DNA from: Arminella tubonensis
GTDB lineage: Bacteria; Pseudomonadota; Alphaproteobacteria; Rhizobiales; Rhizobiaceae
NCBI RefSeq assembly: GCF_003240585.1
Contig: NZ_PCDP01000076.1
Coordinates: 62,001-126,000, forward strand
DNA length: 64,000 nucleotides
Direction of reading: 5' to 3'
This document shows, piece by piece, positions 1 through 9,276 of this stretch. The notes beneath the pieces were generated by a model. The model saw nothing but the letters and a program-made list of their open reading frames with translations. It did not search any database and was not told the origin of the DNA. A program made the position numbers and the translations under genes. Positions within the stretch are counted from its first letter, which is position 1. Every line of letters starts with the position of its first letter.

Positions 1-2820
1 TCCAGAGACATCAACAGTGCTACCCAGGACGTCCAGACTGCGATTAACGCTGCTAGCGGTCAGCTCCCGACGGACCTACCGTCCCCTCCGACCTATCGAA
101 AAGTGAACCCCGCTGACCCACCAATCCTGGTACTTGCACTGACATCCGATACCCTCCCGCTGACCCAAGTTGACGACTTTGCGGAAAACATTTTGGCGCA
201 GCATATCAGCCAGATCTCCGGAGTGTCGCAAGTGCTGATATTTGGGCAGCAAAAGCCATCAGTGAGAGTCCAGATCGATCCGGCCAAGATTGCGAACCTT
301 GGTCTTTCGTTGGAGGACATCCGCACTGCCATCGCGACAACTACCACCGATACGCCAAAAGGAACTATCCAGGGGAAAGTGCGCAACTATACAATTTACG
401 ACAATGACCAGCTTACTACTGCGAAACCCTGGAACAACGCAATCGTCGCTTACCGCGATGGCGGACCGGTCCGAATTAAGGACATCGGCGTCGCAATAGA
501 GGCTGCAGAGAACGTCCAGTTGGCCGCTTGGGCGGATGGTAAACCCGCAATCCTTTTGGCCGTGCTGAAACAGCCGGGCGCAAACGTCATTAGTACGGTG
601 GACCAGATCAAAGCTGCCATGCCACAATTGCAAGCGATTGCACCGGCGGCTTTGAAGGTATCAATCTTAAGCGACCGCACCACAACTATTCGCGCCTCGG
701 TGAAAGATGTCGAGTCCACGCTTCTGCTGACCGTTGTGTTGGTGGTGATTGTCATTTTCATTTTTCTGAGGAATTTTTGGGCGACCGCGATCCCTAGCAT
801 CACGGTGCCGTTGGCTTTGGTGGCGACCTTGGCCCTTATGTATCTAGCAGGGTTTAGCCTCGACAATTTGTCGCTCATGGGATTGAGCATTGCTGTCGGC
901 TTCGTCGTGGACGATGCCATTGTAATGCTCGAAAACATCGATCGGCATATCGAAGAAGGCAAATCCCCCATGCAGGCGGCCATAGACGGATCGGCTGAAA
1001 TTGGCTTCACGATCATCTCGATCAGCCTTTCGCTGGTCGCCGTCTTCATACCGCTGCTTCTCATGAGCGGGATCGTGGGCGAGCTTTTTCGAGAGTTCGC
1101 CATTACAGTCACGATGACGATCGCCGTGTCAGCTGTGGTTTCGTTGACGTTCACACCAATGATGTGCGGCCGCTTTATGCGGTCGCAAAAAGGCATCAAG
1201 CATGGGTGGATCTATACCGCGTTCGAACGCGGGTTTGATGGACTGTTGAATGGGTACCGGGTAACCCTGGACGTTGCCCTGAAGCATCATCGTGTCACGT
1301 TTAGCGTCTTTCTCTTGTCATTGATTGGCACTGCGGTTCTGTTCGTCGAAATACCTAAGGGCTTCTTTCCGACCCAAGACACGGGACTGATCACAGGCCT
1401 TCTCGAAGTTTCGCAGGAGACGTCTTTCGGTGCGATGGCCCAACACCAAATTGAGGCCGGTAAGGTCATCGCAACCGATCCAGGGGTGGCGTCTGTAGGG
1501 ATGGCGATTGGAAGTAGTGGAGGCACGACGCTCAACACCGGGCGGATGTTCATCACGCTCAAACCACTTGATCAGCGCGATGCGTCTGCGAGTGGTATCA
1601 TCGATCGTCTGCGACCGAAATTGGCGAAACTGGAAGGCGCAAAGGTGTACTTGCAGTCCGCGCAGGACATCAACGTTGGCGGCCGGAGCTCTGCAACTCA
1701 ATATCAGTACACGCTTCAGGACGGTGATTTGGCGGAACTGAATGTGTGGGCAAACCAGCTGCTCGAAAAATTCAAGACAATGCCAGAGCTGGCGGACGTC
1801 GCCACGGACCAACAAAATGACGGGTCGACGGTGACACTTTCCATTGATCGTGATCAGGCATCGCGGTTCGGCATTTCACCGGAGCTAATCGACAACACCC
1901 TCTACGACGCCTTTGGCCAACGTCAGGTCACCCAATACTTTACCGATCTGAACAGCTACCACGTCATCTTGGAGATTCCTCCGAATATCCAAAGCTCACC
2001 GGTTGCCATCAACCAGCTCTATATCAAATCCCCGGTCACCGGTGCTCAGGTCCCGTTAAATGTCTTAGTCAAGCAGACAACCGAGCCGACGAGCGCACTG
2101 GCGATAAATCATCAAAGCCAATTTCCCTCTGCCACACTGTCGTTCAACCTAGCGCCCGGCGTGGCTCTAAGTCAGGCGGTCGCCGCTATCAACAAAGCAG
2201 AAGCGTCGTTGGGGATGCCCGGGACAATAATTGGAACATTCCAAGGCAATGCTCAGGCTTATCAAAGCTCTCTCGCCAGTGAACCGCTTCTCGTATTGGC
2301 ATCGATTGTGGTGATCTATGTCATCCTGGGCGTTCTTTACGAAAGCTATATCCATCCTCTAACGATTCTGTCCACGTTGCCATCGGCGGGTTTAGGCGCC
2401 CTTGGCATGCTTTGGATATTCGGGTTCGACTTCACGATCATTGCTTTGATCGGTGTCATCCTGCTTATCGGCATCGTAAAAAAGAACGGCATCATGATCG
2501 TTGATTTCGCGATTGCCGGAGAGCGGGAAAGAGGCCTGTCTCCAGAAGAAGCGATCAGGGAAGCCTGTCTGTTGCGCTTTCGGCCGATCATGATGACGAC
2601 GTCCGCGGCCATCCTGGCAGGTCTTCCACTTATGCTGGGCCACGGCACCGGATCAGAACTTCGGCAGCCGCTTGGTTATGCCATGGTTGGCGGTCTTCTA
2701 TTGAGCCAGGCGATGACGCTTTACACCACGCCGGTCGTCTACCTTTATCTCTCGAAACTTGGCTCGTTATTTGCCAGCCGAGAGCCGCAGGTTGCGCCTG
2801 CCTTCTCAAGTTCCGACTGA
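1..2820 (+). CDS. RND efflux permease (HAE1/MdtB-MdtC-like), 5' end missing
   Basis: Inner-membrane proton-driven subunit of a tripartite multidrug efflux pump. The reading frame is open from base 1, and the first 34 codons match the periplasmic porter domain of this family, so the gene enters the window from the left and the GTG at 103 is not its start. Visible landmarks are the transmembrane block from about base 710, the acidic pair in GFVVDDAIVMLEN (proton relay in AcrB-type pumps), and GIVKKNGIMIVDFA near the C-terminus, which carries the relay lysine. About 940 residues are present of the roughly 1,030-1,050 usual. The adaptor protein is presumably upstream, outside the window. Family assignment is secure; the substrate cannot be told. 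Confidence 0.93.
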   Translation, partial: SRDINSATQDVQTAINAASGQLPTDLPSPPTYRKVNPADPPILVLALTSDTLPLTQVDDFAENILAQHISQISGVSQVLIFGQQKPSVRVQIDPAKIANLGLSLEDIRTAIATTTTDTPKGTIQGKVRNYTIYDNDQLTTAKPWNNAIVAYRDGGPVRIKDIGVAIEAAENVQLAAWADGKPAILLAVLKQPGANVISTVDQIKAAMPQLQAIAPAALKVSILSDRTTTIRASVKDVESTLLLTVVLVVIVIFIFLRNFWATAIPSITVPLALVATLALMYLAGFSLDNLSLMGLSIAVGFVVDDAIVMLENIDRHIEEGKSPMQAAIDGSAEIGFTIISISLSLVAVFIPLLLMSGIVGELFREFAITVTMTIAVSAVVSLTFTPMMCGRFMRSQKGIKHGWIYTAFERGFDGLLNGYRVTLDVALKHHRVTFSVFLLSLIGTAVLFVEIPKGFFPTQDTGLITGLLEVSQETSFGAMAQHQIEAGKVIATDPGVASVGMAIGSSGGTTLNTGRMFITLKPLDQRDASASGIIDRLRPKLAKLEGAKVYLQSAQDINVGGRSSATQYQYTLQDGDLAELNVWANQLLEKFKTMPELADVATDQQNDGSTVTLSIDRDQASRFGISPELIDNTLYDAFGQRQVTQYFTDLNSYHVILEIPPNIQSSPVAINQLYIKSPVTGAQVPLNVLVKQTTEPTSALAINHQSQFPSATLSFNLAPGVALSQAVAAINKAEASLGMPGTIIGTFQGNAQAYQSSLASEPLLVLASIVVIYVILGVLYESYIHPLTILSTLPSAGLGALGMLWIFGFDFTIIALIGVILLIGIVKKNGIMIVDFAIAGERERGLSPEEAIREACLLRFRPIMMTTSAAILAGLPLMLGHGTGSELRQPLGYAMVGGLLLSQAMTLYTTPVVYLYLSKLGSLFASREPQVAPAFSSSD

Positions 2821-2852
2821 AGCCGTGAGAAGTGGACATTGGAACGACAAAA

Positions 2853-2877
2853 GTCCCAGGAGTGCAAATCCTGGGAC
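2853..2877 (-). terminator. Perfect hairpin terminator between convergent genes
   Basis: A 9-bp perfect stem (GTCCCAGGA / TCCTGGGAC) with a 7-base loop lies between the ends of the efflux permease and the protease gene. Read on the minus strand it is followed by TTTT, as expected of a rho-independent terminator for the protease gene. The AAAA on the other side suggests it may also work for the plus-strand gene. Confidence 0.75.
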
Positions 2878-2921
2878 CCATCAAAGAACGGCAGTGATCT
2901 AGCTGCTGAAGTCTACAGTGG

Positions 2922-4412
2922 CTAGGCGGCAGAGAAGGGGACTGCTAGGAACGTCTTGTGCTCGCCACGTTCGACCAGGAGAAGTACCGACTTCTTTCCT
3001 GATTTTGCGGCTCCAGCGACAGCTATCTTGACTGCCTTGGCATCCCGTACGGGCTGACCGTTGACCGAAACAATAACGTCACCTATTTGGATCCCGACTG
3101 CGGCGGCTGTCTTGTCTGGGTTGACCTTCGCAACGACTGCACCCGCAGCATCCTCCGGCAACTTTAGCTGCTCTTTTGCTTCCGCCGTTAGGTCAGAAAG
3201 CGTCACCCCAATGCTCGGTCCAGTTTGCTTCGTTTCACCATCAGACGTATCTGCAGCTGCCTGGAGCTTCCCATCTTCGTTCGCTCCAATGGTGACGCTC
3301 AGGTCCATAGACTTGCCGTCGCGGACGATGCTCATTGTCTCCTTTGCGCCAGGAGAAAGGTCGGCAACCAGGCGAGACAGATCCTTCGATGTTTTGACGA
3401 CGCCACTTCCAACGCCGGTGACAACGTCACCAGCCTTTAAACCGGCTTCCGCCGCTGCCGAACCGTCGGTGACAGCTGTTACTAATGCGCCCTGGGCGTT
3501 TGCCAAACCGATGGCATCAGCTACATCCTGCGTTACCGGCTGAATCTGCACACCAAGATATCCGTGGTCGATTGAGCCGTTCGTCTGCAACTTAGCTACG
3601 ATTGCTTTCGCTTCTTCCGATGGGATAGCGAAACCAACGCCGACACTGCCACCGTTCGGCGAGTAAATCGCAGAATTGATGCCAACGACATTCCCATCGC
3701 GATCGACCAGCGGGCCACCGGAGTTGCCATGATTGATCGGCGCGTCGATCTGGATGAAATTGTCATATGGACCGCTGTGGAGATCGCGGCCGCGTGCGGA
3801 GACAATGCCAGCTGTAACAGTGGTGCCGATGCCAAACGGATTTCCGATCGCCAGGATCTGATCACCGAGCTTTAGTTTCTCGGAATTTCCCCAGGACAGG
3901 GTTGTAAGCTGCTTTTTGGTGGTGACCTTCAATACCGCGAGATCAGATTTCGCATCTGCGCCAAGTAGTTTTGCTGGAAGCTCTGTGCCGTCATCGAGCG
4001 TTACCTTGATGTCGGTTGCGTTCTCGATGACATGATTATTGGTGACGATCACTCCATCGGCGCTGATGATAAAGCCTGACCCCAGCGCATGCCCATGTTC
4101 AGTTGGACGACGTTGAGTACCCTGGCCGGGGACTGTAATGCCTTTTTGTTCGAAGAACTGCTTGAATTGCTCGTCCATCGCACCGTCGCCTTCGTCACTG
4201 ACGTCGGCGGCTTTAAGCGTAGTGGTGATCGTGACGACAGCGGGTTTGTCCGCGTCGACAATCGGTGCAAATGAACCGCTCGAAGCTGGGAGAGTACCGA
4301 CATCCGCGGGTGCGGCGAAGGCGTCGTAAGCCAACGGCAGAGAAACCGACCCCGCTATTATGGCTGCCCCGACCAGTGCTGCGGTGCGGCCATTTCGTGT
4401 TATTTTTGACAT
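2922..4412 (-). CDS. degP: Periplasmic serine protease/chaperone of the Do (DegP/HtrA) family
   Basis: Degrades or refolds damaged envelope proteins in the periplasm. The 496-residue product has an N-terminal signal sequence ending near AFA (residue 33). A trypsin-like domain follows, with the triad visible as His127 (VTNNHVIE), Asp157 (AKSDLAVL) and Ser231 (HGNSGGPLV). Two PDZ domains occupy about residues 285-375 and 400-490. The length and two-PDZ layout are those of DegP/MucD. An AGGA lies 8 bases before the ATG. Rhizobial genomes carry several paralogues, so the symbol denotes the family, not strict orthology. It stands alone, convergent with the efflux permease. Confidence 0.93.
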   Translation of the reverse strand: MSKITRNGRTAALVGAAIIAGSVSLPLAYDAFAAPADVGTLPASSGSFAPIVDADKPAVVTITTTLKAADVSDEGDGAMDEQFKQFFEQKGITVPGQGTQRRPTEHGHALGSGFIISADGVIVTNNHVIENATDIKVTLDDGTELPAKLLGADAKSDLAVLKVTTKKQLTTLSWGNSEKLKLGDQILAIGNPFGIGTTVTAGIVSARGRDLHSGPYDNFIQIDAPINHGNSGGPLVDRDGNVVGINSAIYSPNGGSVGVGFAIPSEEAKAIVAKLQTNGSIDHGYLGVQIQPVTQDVADAIGLANAQGALVTAVTDGSAAAEAGLKAGDVVTGVGSGVVKTSKDLSRLVADLSPGAKETMSIVRDGKSMDLSVTIGANEDGKLQAAADTSDGETKQTGPSIGVTLSDLTAEAKEQLKLPEDAAGAVVAKVNPDKTAAAVGIQIGDVIVSVNGQPVRDAKAVKIAVAGAAKSGKKSVLLLVERGEHKTFLAVPFSAA

Positions 4413-4488
4413 TCGTTTGTCCTTTGATATGTTTGTCCGGCAGCCCGCTTTGAACTGCGATTACTGCAAGTTTTCAACAGCTACGCGT

Positions 4489-4989
4489 TCACTCACTTGT
4501 ATATTGAGTGAATGTCGATGAATTATTATGTGAGTTACTTGCGCTTTGGGCGATCGCTTGTTGTAGATATGGGTTATCGAAATTTTTTTTACAAATTAAT
4601 TTTGGTTTATATTTATATTGCCAAAAGTTAACATGAGAAGTCCAGTGCGCAGCGTTTGGCTGCTCAGCATCTAAGGCACTCTGGAGTAAATTGTATTCGG
4701 CAGGTGTCGGGTGTGATGCCAGTCGGGCGTTTGAATAATGTGGAAAAAGCGCTTGATTTTGGAGCCCGACACAGAGCGCAACGTGGACTAGGGGTAGATC
4801 GCTGTTTGCTAGCAAGTATTTGGCACGCGCGATCCTTTCGCGAAGCAAGAAGTGATGCGGGCTAACACAACTGACCGCGCAAAATTGTGCCGCAAAATGC
4901 ATACAAGAAAGGCCCGCTCCTTCAGCCAGTCCCGCGAGAGAGTTTGTTTTCCCCTTGTTCGCAGCAGTATGCTGGTGCTGAATCTTCAA
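4489..4989 (-). pseudogene. Decayed AraC-family regulator (C-terminal HTH remnant)
   Basis: Residues 18-100 of this frame match the double helix-turn-helix of AraC proteins: LAGLAEGAGLSCMHFAAQF for the first helix pair, SPHHFLLRERIARAKYLLA for the linker, then LPLVHVALCVGLQNQALF. After that the match breaks down: the usual FxxxFKxxxGxTPxxYR is only a scrambled HYSNARLASHPTPAEYN. The last 65 residues are unrelated and AT-rich. No N-terminal sensor domain joins it in frame; another open frame overlaps upstream but resembles nothing I know. I read it as an inactivated regulator rather than a functional small HTH protein. Confidence 0.6.
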
Positions 4990-5299
4990 ATGGCAAGGCT
5001 AGCGAATTTTCATTCTTGAACGACGACGAGTGAGAGTGTTGAATATGCCGCTTGCAACCCTCAGCCGGGACAATCCTGTCCACCGACAGATACTCTAGAA
5101 GGGGAGGGGTAAAGAGACGCCGGGAGAGCTGTTGAAAACCGTCTCGGCGTCCTATTGGGGCAGCCGTCTTAGTCAAACCGACCAAGCTTCCCTGGCTCAT
5201 TGCTTAAGTGCGGGCTACGGTAAAACCAATCGAGTGCGTACCTAACGAGAGCGCAAGGGGCTTTAAAATACCCGCGGCTAACTCAAGGTTTGCAAGGGT
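4990..5299. other. Gene-poor stretch upstream of the AraC remnant
   Basis: A minus-strand open frame of 92 codons (5200 to 4922) runs through here and overlaps the AraC remnant in another frame. Its translation matches no family I recognise. It could be the frameshifted 5' part of the decayed regulator, but no sensor-domain similarity is evident. Confidence 0.3.
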
Positions 5300-5330
5300 G
5301 TCCTAATGGCGTGTCGCACGCCATTAGGAC
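5300..5330. repeat. Perfect 14-bp inverted repeat, 3-base loop
   Basis: GTCCTAATGGCGTG is followed by TCG and then its exact reverse complement. It begins 7 bases beyond the stop codon of the small exported protein gene on the minus strand, so a transcription terminator or 3' mRNA-stabilising hairpin is the natural reading. There is no T-run on either side, so it is not a classical intrinsic terminator. Confidence 0.7.
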
Positions 5331-5337
5331 ATTACCA

Positions 5338-5676
5338 TCAGGACTGATCGCGGCCCTCGCCGTCGACGCATGTGGGCATGTAACAATTCTCCAGACCCGG
5401 CACCAGTTTCGGTGTCAGCTGGTTCCCGGTGTTGCACTGGTTCTCGAACTTGACGTACTCCTTATAGAGATCGAAGTTCGGCCGCTTCGGGTCCTTGTAG
5501 TGGTATACGTACTTTCCGTTCGCTTTGACGGCGCTCTGCAGTCCTTCACATGTTTCAGCTGCCAACGCAGCAGACGTGAATACGCCCGAGATTGATAGTA
5601 TTACTGCCGTATTGAAGCATGCAGTCGATACGACTTTGGAGAGAATGCTACCGGCTTCGCGTTTCATAGTATTCAT
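5338..5676 (-). CDS. Small exported protein, unknown function
   Basis: The 112-residue product has a basic start, a hydrophobic stretch and a probable signal-peptidase site after SAALAAE (near residue 39), leaving a periplasmic domain of about 70 residues. Four cysteines (ETCEG, NQCNT, NCYMPTC) could form two disulfides. I chose the ATG at 5676 because AAGGA sits 8 bases ahead of it; an ATG at 5685 is also in frame. I do not recognise the family. A perfect hairpin follows the stop codon, and an ATAC-N4-GTAT dyad lies about 85 bases upstream. Both support a real, regulated gene. Confidence 0.7.
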   Translation of the reverse strand: MNTMKREAGSILSKVVSTACFNTAVILSISGVFTSAALAAETCEGLQSAVKANGKYVYHYKDPKRPNFDLYKEYVKFENQCNTGNQLTPKLVPGLENCYMPTCVDGEGRDQS

Positions 5677-5758
5677 TTCGGTCATCCTTATGTGTGTTTA
5701 CAATTTTATAGTAGAAACTAATCTTACAATGTTAAACTCAATGAAGGTCGTGACTTAC

Positions 5759-5774
5759 ATATACCAATGTATAC
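5759..5774. promoter_or_regulatory. ATAC-N4-GTAT dyad upstream of small exported protein
   Basis: ATACCAATGTAT at 5761-5772 is a perfect 4+4 dyad with a 4-base spacer, 85 bases before the start of the minus-strand exported protein. The same core recurs before other genes in this window (17.9, 18.05 and 31.56 kb, with near matches at 15.6, 50.05 and 57.7 kb). A regulator binding site is inferred. Confidence 0.45.
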
Positions 5775-5819
5775 TTACTATAAATGCCTTAATACGCAAT
5801 ACGTTCTTAAAGGTTGTGC

Positions 5820-6680
5820 CTAGCGAGCTTTTCCATCGGTCCTAAAATAACTGGCAAATCTGGAGAGAGGGGACTCCGGGCCCCGTTTTTCACCCAGGGT
5901 AGGGCGAAGGAGAAGTTGACCTGCTCCAGAAAAGGCGTGCTTTTGCATGAGAGCGATCACCACCATCCCCGTGATCCCAGACGCCGCCAGGATCATCGCC
6001 ACCACGACGAACTGATATATTCCGGCATAAAGCGGACTTGCACCGGAAACCATCATTCCGGCCATTACGCCCGGTATCCATACCAAGCCCAAAGACTTCA
6101 ACATATCCAGACGCGGCAGTAAGCTCGCATATACAGCGGATTGGACGAAGGGGGCAACGCTCACGCTAGGATCGGCCCCAAGGCAGAGAGCCGCTTCAAT
6201 TTGTCCGACGTGCGCCACAACGTCAGATTTGAAGCGCTCCATTGCTTGTGCGCAGGCGTTCATGCTGTTGGCGATGATCATGCTTCCTACAGGGACGAGC
6301 ACTGCAACGTTTGTTTGGAGACTTCGGGTCGCGATCATAAACACGATAGCTATGCCCGCTCCCGCACCGATCGAATACAAGGCGATCTGAAAAGCGTAGG
6401 GCATTCCCTTGAGACGGCGAGAGGCCGTGGCCGCCGCCGCGATTACCATTCCCATAAGAATCAAGATTGCAGCTAGCAGGCTGCCCTTCAACAAGAGGCC
6501 CAGCAAGACACCGACTATCGACATTTGGACGAGACCGCGTAGCAAGGAAACGGCTGCTTCGACGCCCACGGTGACTTTGAAATAGCGACAGAGCGCTGTG
6601 ACACACAGGCATAGCGCCACTGCTCCTAGCGCTTGAGCTGCGCCCAACAATACCTGACTGTTAAAAAGCTCAGTAAGCAT
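5820..6680 (-). CDS. fetB: ABC exporter permease, FetB/UPF0014 family
   Basis: Membrane subunit of an ABC exporter; in E. coli FetAB exports iron and improves resistance to oxidative stress. The 286-residue product has about seven hydrophobic segments and family hallmarks: LLRGLVQMSIVGVLL, the central VPVGSMIIANSMN, and WIPGVMAGMMVSGASPLYAGIYQF. I place the start at the ATG at 6680, which overlaps the end of the ATPase gene by 11 bases and has AAGGA 9 bases before it. The two genes are therefore translationally coupled. Substrate by homology only; other metals are possible. Confidence 0.88.
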   Translation of the reverse strand: MLTELFNSQVLLGAAQALGAVALCLCVTALCRYFKVTVGVEAAVSLLRGLVQMSIVGVLLGLLLKGSLLAAILILMGMVIAAAATASRRLKGMPYAFQIALYSIGAGAGIAIVFMIATRSLQTNVAVLVPVGSMIIANSMNACAQAMERFKSDVVAHVGQIEAALCLGADPSVSVAPFVQSAVYASLLPRLDMLKSLGLVWIPGVMAGMMVSGASPLYAGIYQFVVVAMILAASGITGMVVIALMQKHAFSGAGQLLLRPTLGEKRGPESPLSRFASYFRTDGKAR

Positions 6681-7356
6681 CGACAATTTCCTTGGAAGGA
6701 CCAATGGCAACAAGCTTACCCGCCGCCATGTAAATCGCCCGATCGGCGATTCTTGCTGCTTGACCGGGATTGTGGGTCACCATGAGGCAAGGCATTTGAT
6801 CTTGTTGACTGATGCTTAGGACCAGTTGCTCAACATCGTGAGTGGACTGCTCATCGAGCGCCGACGTCGGCTCGTCGAGTAGCAATACTTGTGGACGGTT
6901 TGCCAGAGTTCGTGCCAAGGAAACGCGCTGCGCCTCGCCGCCCGACAGTGTAGTGACGTCCCGGTCGGAATAGTCGGACAATCCGACTCGCGAAAGCAGT
7001 TGCTCGACTTGATCGGAACTGAATTCCTCCTTGCGTTGCCGAGGTCCAAACCGGAGGTTAGAACCGACTGAGCCCGGGAAAAGAAAGGAGCTCTGCATCA
7101 CCATTCCGATTCGGCGACGAAGGATGGGCGGGGCGATTTGCCGATAGTCTTGGCCCATTAGAAGAATGGTCCCAGCAGTTGGTTCGTCGAGCCTGTTGAT
7201 CATCCTCAGAAATGAGGACTTACCCGCGCCGCTCGGACCGATGATTGCCAGTATTTCTGCCCGCCCGACATCGACGCTGATGTCGTCGACCAAGGTGTGG
7301 TTGTCAATTTTTCGCGACAGATGCCGTACGGATAGCGGCGTGCCAAGCCAAGCCAT
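6670..7356 (-). CDS. fetA: ABC exporter ATP-binding subunit, FetA-like
   Basis: ATPase partner of the FetB permease with which it overlaps. Seen in the sequence: Walker A GPSGAGKS, Q-loop VMQSSFLF, signature LSGGEAQR, Walker B VLLLDEPTS, and H-loop VTHNPGQA. I chose the ATG at 7356 because GGAG lies 7 bases before it and the resulting 228 residues match FetA length (E. coli 225). An in-frame ATG at 7443 would add 29 weakly conserved residues and has only a poor ribosome site. Such ATPases are sometimes mislabelled phosphate importers; the UPF0014 neighbour argues for FetA. Confidence 0.87.
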   Translation of the reverse strand: MAWLGTPLSVRHLSRKIDNHTLVDDISVDVGRAEILAIIGPSGAGKSSFLRMINRLDEPTAGTILLMGQDYRQIAPPILRRRIGMVMQSSFLFPGSVGSNLRFGPRQRKEEFSSDQVEQLLSRVGLSDYSDRDVTTLSGGEAQRVSLARTLANRPQVLLLDEPTSALDEQSTHDVEQLVLSISQQDQMPCLMVTHNPGQAARIADRAIYMAAGKLVAIGPSKEIVDAY

Positions 7357-7687
7357 GCTTGCTCCTGGTCCGAGAACTACGTGACCGGACTTTGTTTCCG
7401 GTTCGCCGCCAACTGATGGTTCATCTTCTGGTGGTATGGCCATTTGTCTTTCTGACTATGCACTTTTGAAGCATGTGCATTACTTGGTCCGCTCAAGGGC
7501 GGGAGTTCCGTATCTCGAGTTCGAGCCAGTCAGATGCAACTTTGACATCCCTCAGCGACACCACTCTCCGCCAAATGCGACGGTGGCGCACCTGAACCTT
7601 TGTATGGGACGGACAATACCTGCATTTAATACCCGGTCCCGAGGGTGATGCCCTAGTGCTGGTGCTACCAGACTGAGAGGGCCAGGA
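7357..7687. other. Upstream region of the fetAB pair
   Basis: No convincing gene. An inverted repeat ATGCAC / GTGCAT with an 11-base spacer (7458-7480) sits about 100 bases before the preferred fetA start and could be an operator; this is only a pattern match. Confidence 0.3.
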
Positions 7688-7897
7688 ATGACTACTCAAA
7701 CTTCAACCTGCCTGATCGTCCAAACACCCCGCTTGCGCTACCAAGAACAGCTCCGGCTTTCGTTCTCTCCAGGCCTGGCTGATCAAAGTGCGGGGGAAGA
7801 CGAATTGTGGGAGCGGCTCAAGGACTACTACACGCCCACTCCACATGTACGCTCAATCCTGGCTCAGATTGACTGTCAACTCTCGGGGCTCAAATGA
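7688..7897 (+). CDS. Possible 69-residue protein, unrecognised
   Basis: An ATG frame preceded by GAGAGG with 7-base spacing. The product is short, rich in Gln, Leu and Tyr, without signal peptide or membrane segment, and resembles no family I know. It lies 87 bases before the MFS pump on the same strand. It may be a genuine small gene or a chance frame; coding evidence is only the ribosome site. Confidence 0.3.
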   Translation: MTTQTSTCLIVQTPRLRYQEQLRLSFSPGLADQSAGEDELWERLKDYYTPTPHVRSILAQIDCQLSGLK

Positions 7898-7984
7898 ATT
7901 CCGGTTTATGAGATTGGCAATCGCAGGTGCCGGAAGCCCTTTACCGCGAGTGGCAAATTCTGGACGAATAGATCGGAGAATGAG

Positions 7985-9178
7985 ATGCCACTTGCCCTGT
8001 TTGCACTGACGGTAGCTGCCTATGCCATCGGTACAACGGAATTCGTTGTCGTAGGTCTGTTGCCGACCGTCGCCGACGACTTGCAAATCAGTCTTCCGCT
8101 CGCCGGAATGATCGTAAGCATATATGCGTTGGGGGTGACATTTGGGGCACCCATACTCACGGCGCTGACCGGGCGCATTGAGCGAAAGCCGCTCTTGCTT
8201 GGGCTTATGGTCCTCTTCATAGCAGGCAACTCCTTGGCCGCGGTGAGTCCGGGATATTCCGTTTTGTTGATTGCACGAGTGCTTTCAGCGTTTGCACACG
8301 GTGTCTTCTTCTCTGTCGGATCCACCATCGCGGCTGACCTTGTTCCGGAAGACAAAAGAGCGTCTGCGATTGCCATGATGTTTATGGGGCTAACCGTCGC
8401 AATCGTAACTGGGGTGCCGCTGGGCACCTTAATCGGACAGACCTATGGATGGCGTGCGACTTTTGCCTCTGTCGCCGCAATCGGCTTCTTAGCGCTCCTG
8501 TCTATCGCTTGGCTTCTCCCAGGTAATCTGAGCAAAGCACCTCCTGCTGGGATTAGGGAGCAGTTGAGCGTTCTCGCAAACGGCCGACTCTTGATCGCCT
8601 ACGCGATGACGGCGCTTGGATACGGTGGGACATTTGTCACGTTCACCTTCTTGGCGTCGATCCTCGAGAAGATCACCCATTTTGCTCCCTCATCCGTGAG
8701 CTTGATCCTGGTGCTCTACGGGATAGCGATAGCCGCCGGAAACATTGCGGGCGGGCGACTGGCTAACCGTAACCCAGTTAGGGCACTGGTGATTCTGTTC
8801 GCGCTACAAGCAATTGTTTTGTTTGCATTCAGCTTCACGGCGTCATCACCGTGGCTGACGATGGTGACCCTTGCAGCTCTCGGGTTTTTGTCGTTCGCAA
8901 ATGTGCCTGGTTTGCAGTTGTATGTCGTTAAGATAGCTCGTGATGTCCGCCCCGGCGCAGTGGACGTTGCATCCGCTTTGAATATTGCGGCATTCAATCT
9001 CGGGATTGCTTGCGGCGCGTGGCTGGGCGGACTGGTGGTCGATTCACCCCTCGGTCTCATCGCAACGCCTTGGGTCGGCGGAGTGCTTGTCGTTGGGGCA
9101 CTTCTTCTTACCTTGTGGAGCGGGGTCCTTGATCGTCAGAGCCTTGCTAGGGCTCAAGTTGTCACATCGACGATCTGA
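7985..9178 (+). CDS. MFS drug/sugar efflux transporter (DHA1, AraJ/PbuE-like)
   Basis: Twelve-helix proton antiporter of the inner membrane. The product is 397 residues, standard for DHA1. Typical are the opening LALTVAAYAIGTTEFVVVGLLPTVADDL in helix 1, GAPILTALTGRIERKPLL in the loop between helices 2 and 3, and LIARVLSAFAHGVFFSVGSTIAADLVP in helix 4. GGAG precedes the ATG by a short spacer. The gene stops 14 bases before the likely left end of the IS66 element, so the insertion lies just past it. Substrate cannot be told; members export sugars, purines or antibiotics such as chloramphenicol. Confidence 0.9.
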   Translation: MPLALFALTVAAYAIGTTEFVVVGLLPTVADDLQISLPLAGMIVSIYALGVTFGAPILTALTGRIERKPLLLGLMVLFIAGNSLAAVSPGYSVLLIARVLSAFAHGVFFSVGSTIAADLVPEDKRASAIAMMFMGLTVAIVTGVPLGTLIGQTYGWRATFASVAAIGFLALLSIAWLLPGNLSKAPPAGIREQLSVLANGRLLIAYAMTALGYGGTFVTFTFLASILEKITHFAPSSVSLILVLYGIAIAAGNIAGGRLANRNPVRALVILFALQAIVLFAFSFTASSPWLTMVTLAALGFLSFANVPGLQLYVVKIARDVRPGAVDVASALNIAAFNLGIACGAWLGGLVVDSPLGLIATPWVGGVLVVGALLLTLWSGVLDRQSLARAQVVTSTI

Positions 9179-9276
9179 TTGTCATTCTCGGAGTAACCGG
9201 TGTGGCGATCCCACATTGCTCGCTTGCACCTGATCTGTGATCGACATTCCATGGACGAGCGACAAGGGGTTTCTCC

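Noticed and set aside
450..1199. 249-codon open frame on the minus strand inside the efflux permease
   Set aside because: Antisense to a clear RND gene; Met/Thr/Ser-rich translation is typical of the reverse of membrane-protein codons.
4810..4850. Possible sigma-54 promoter (TGGCACG followed by a T-rich triplet)
   Set aside because: Spacing and the -12 element do not fit the TGGCACG-N4-TTGC consensus.
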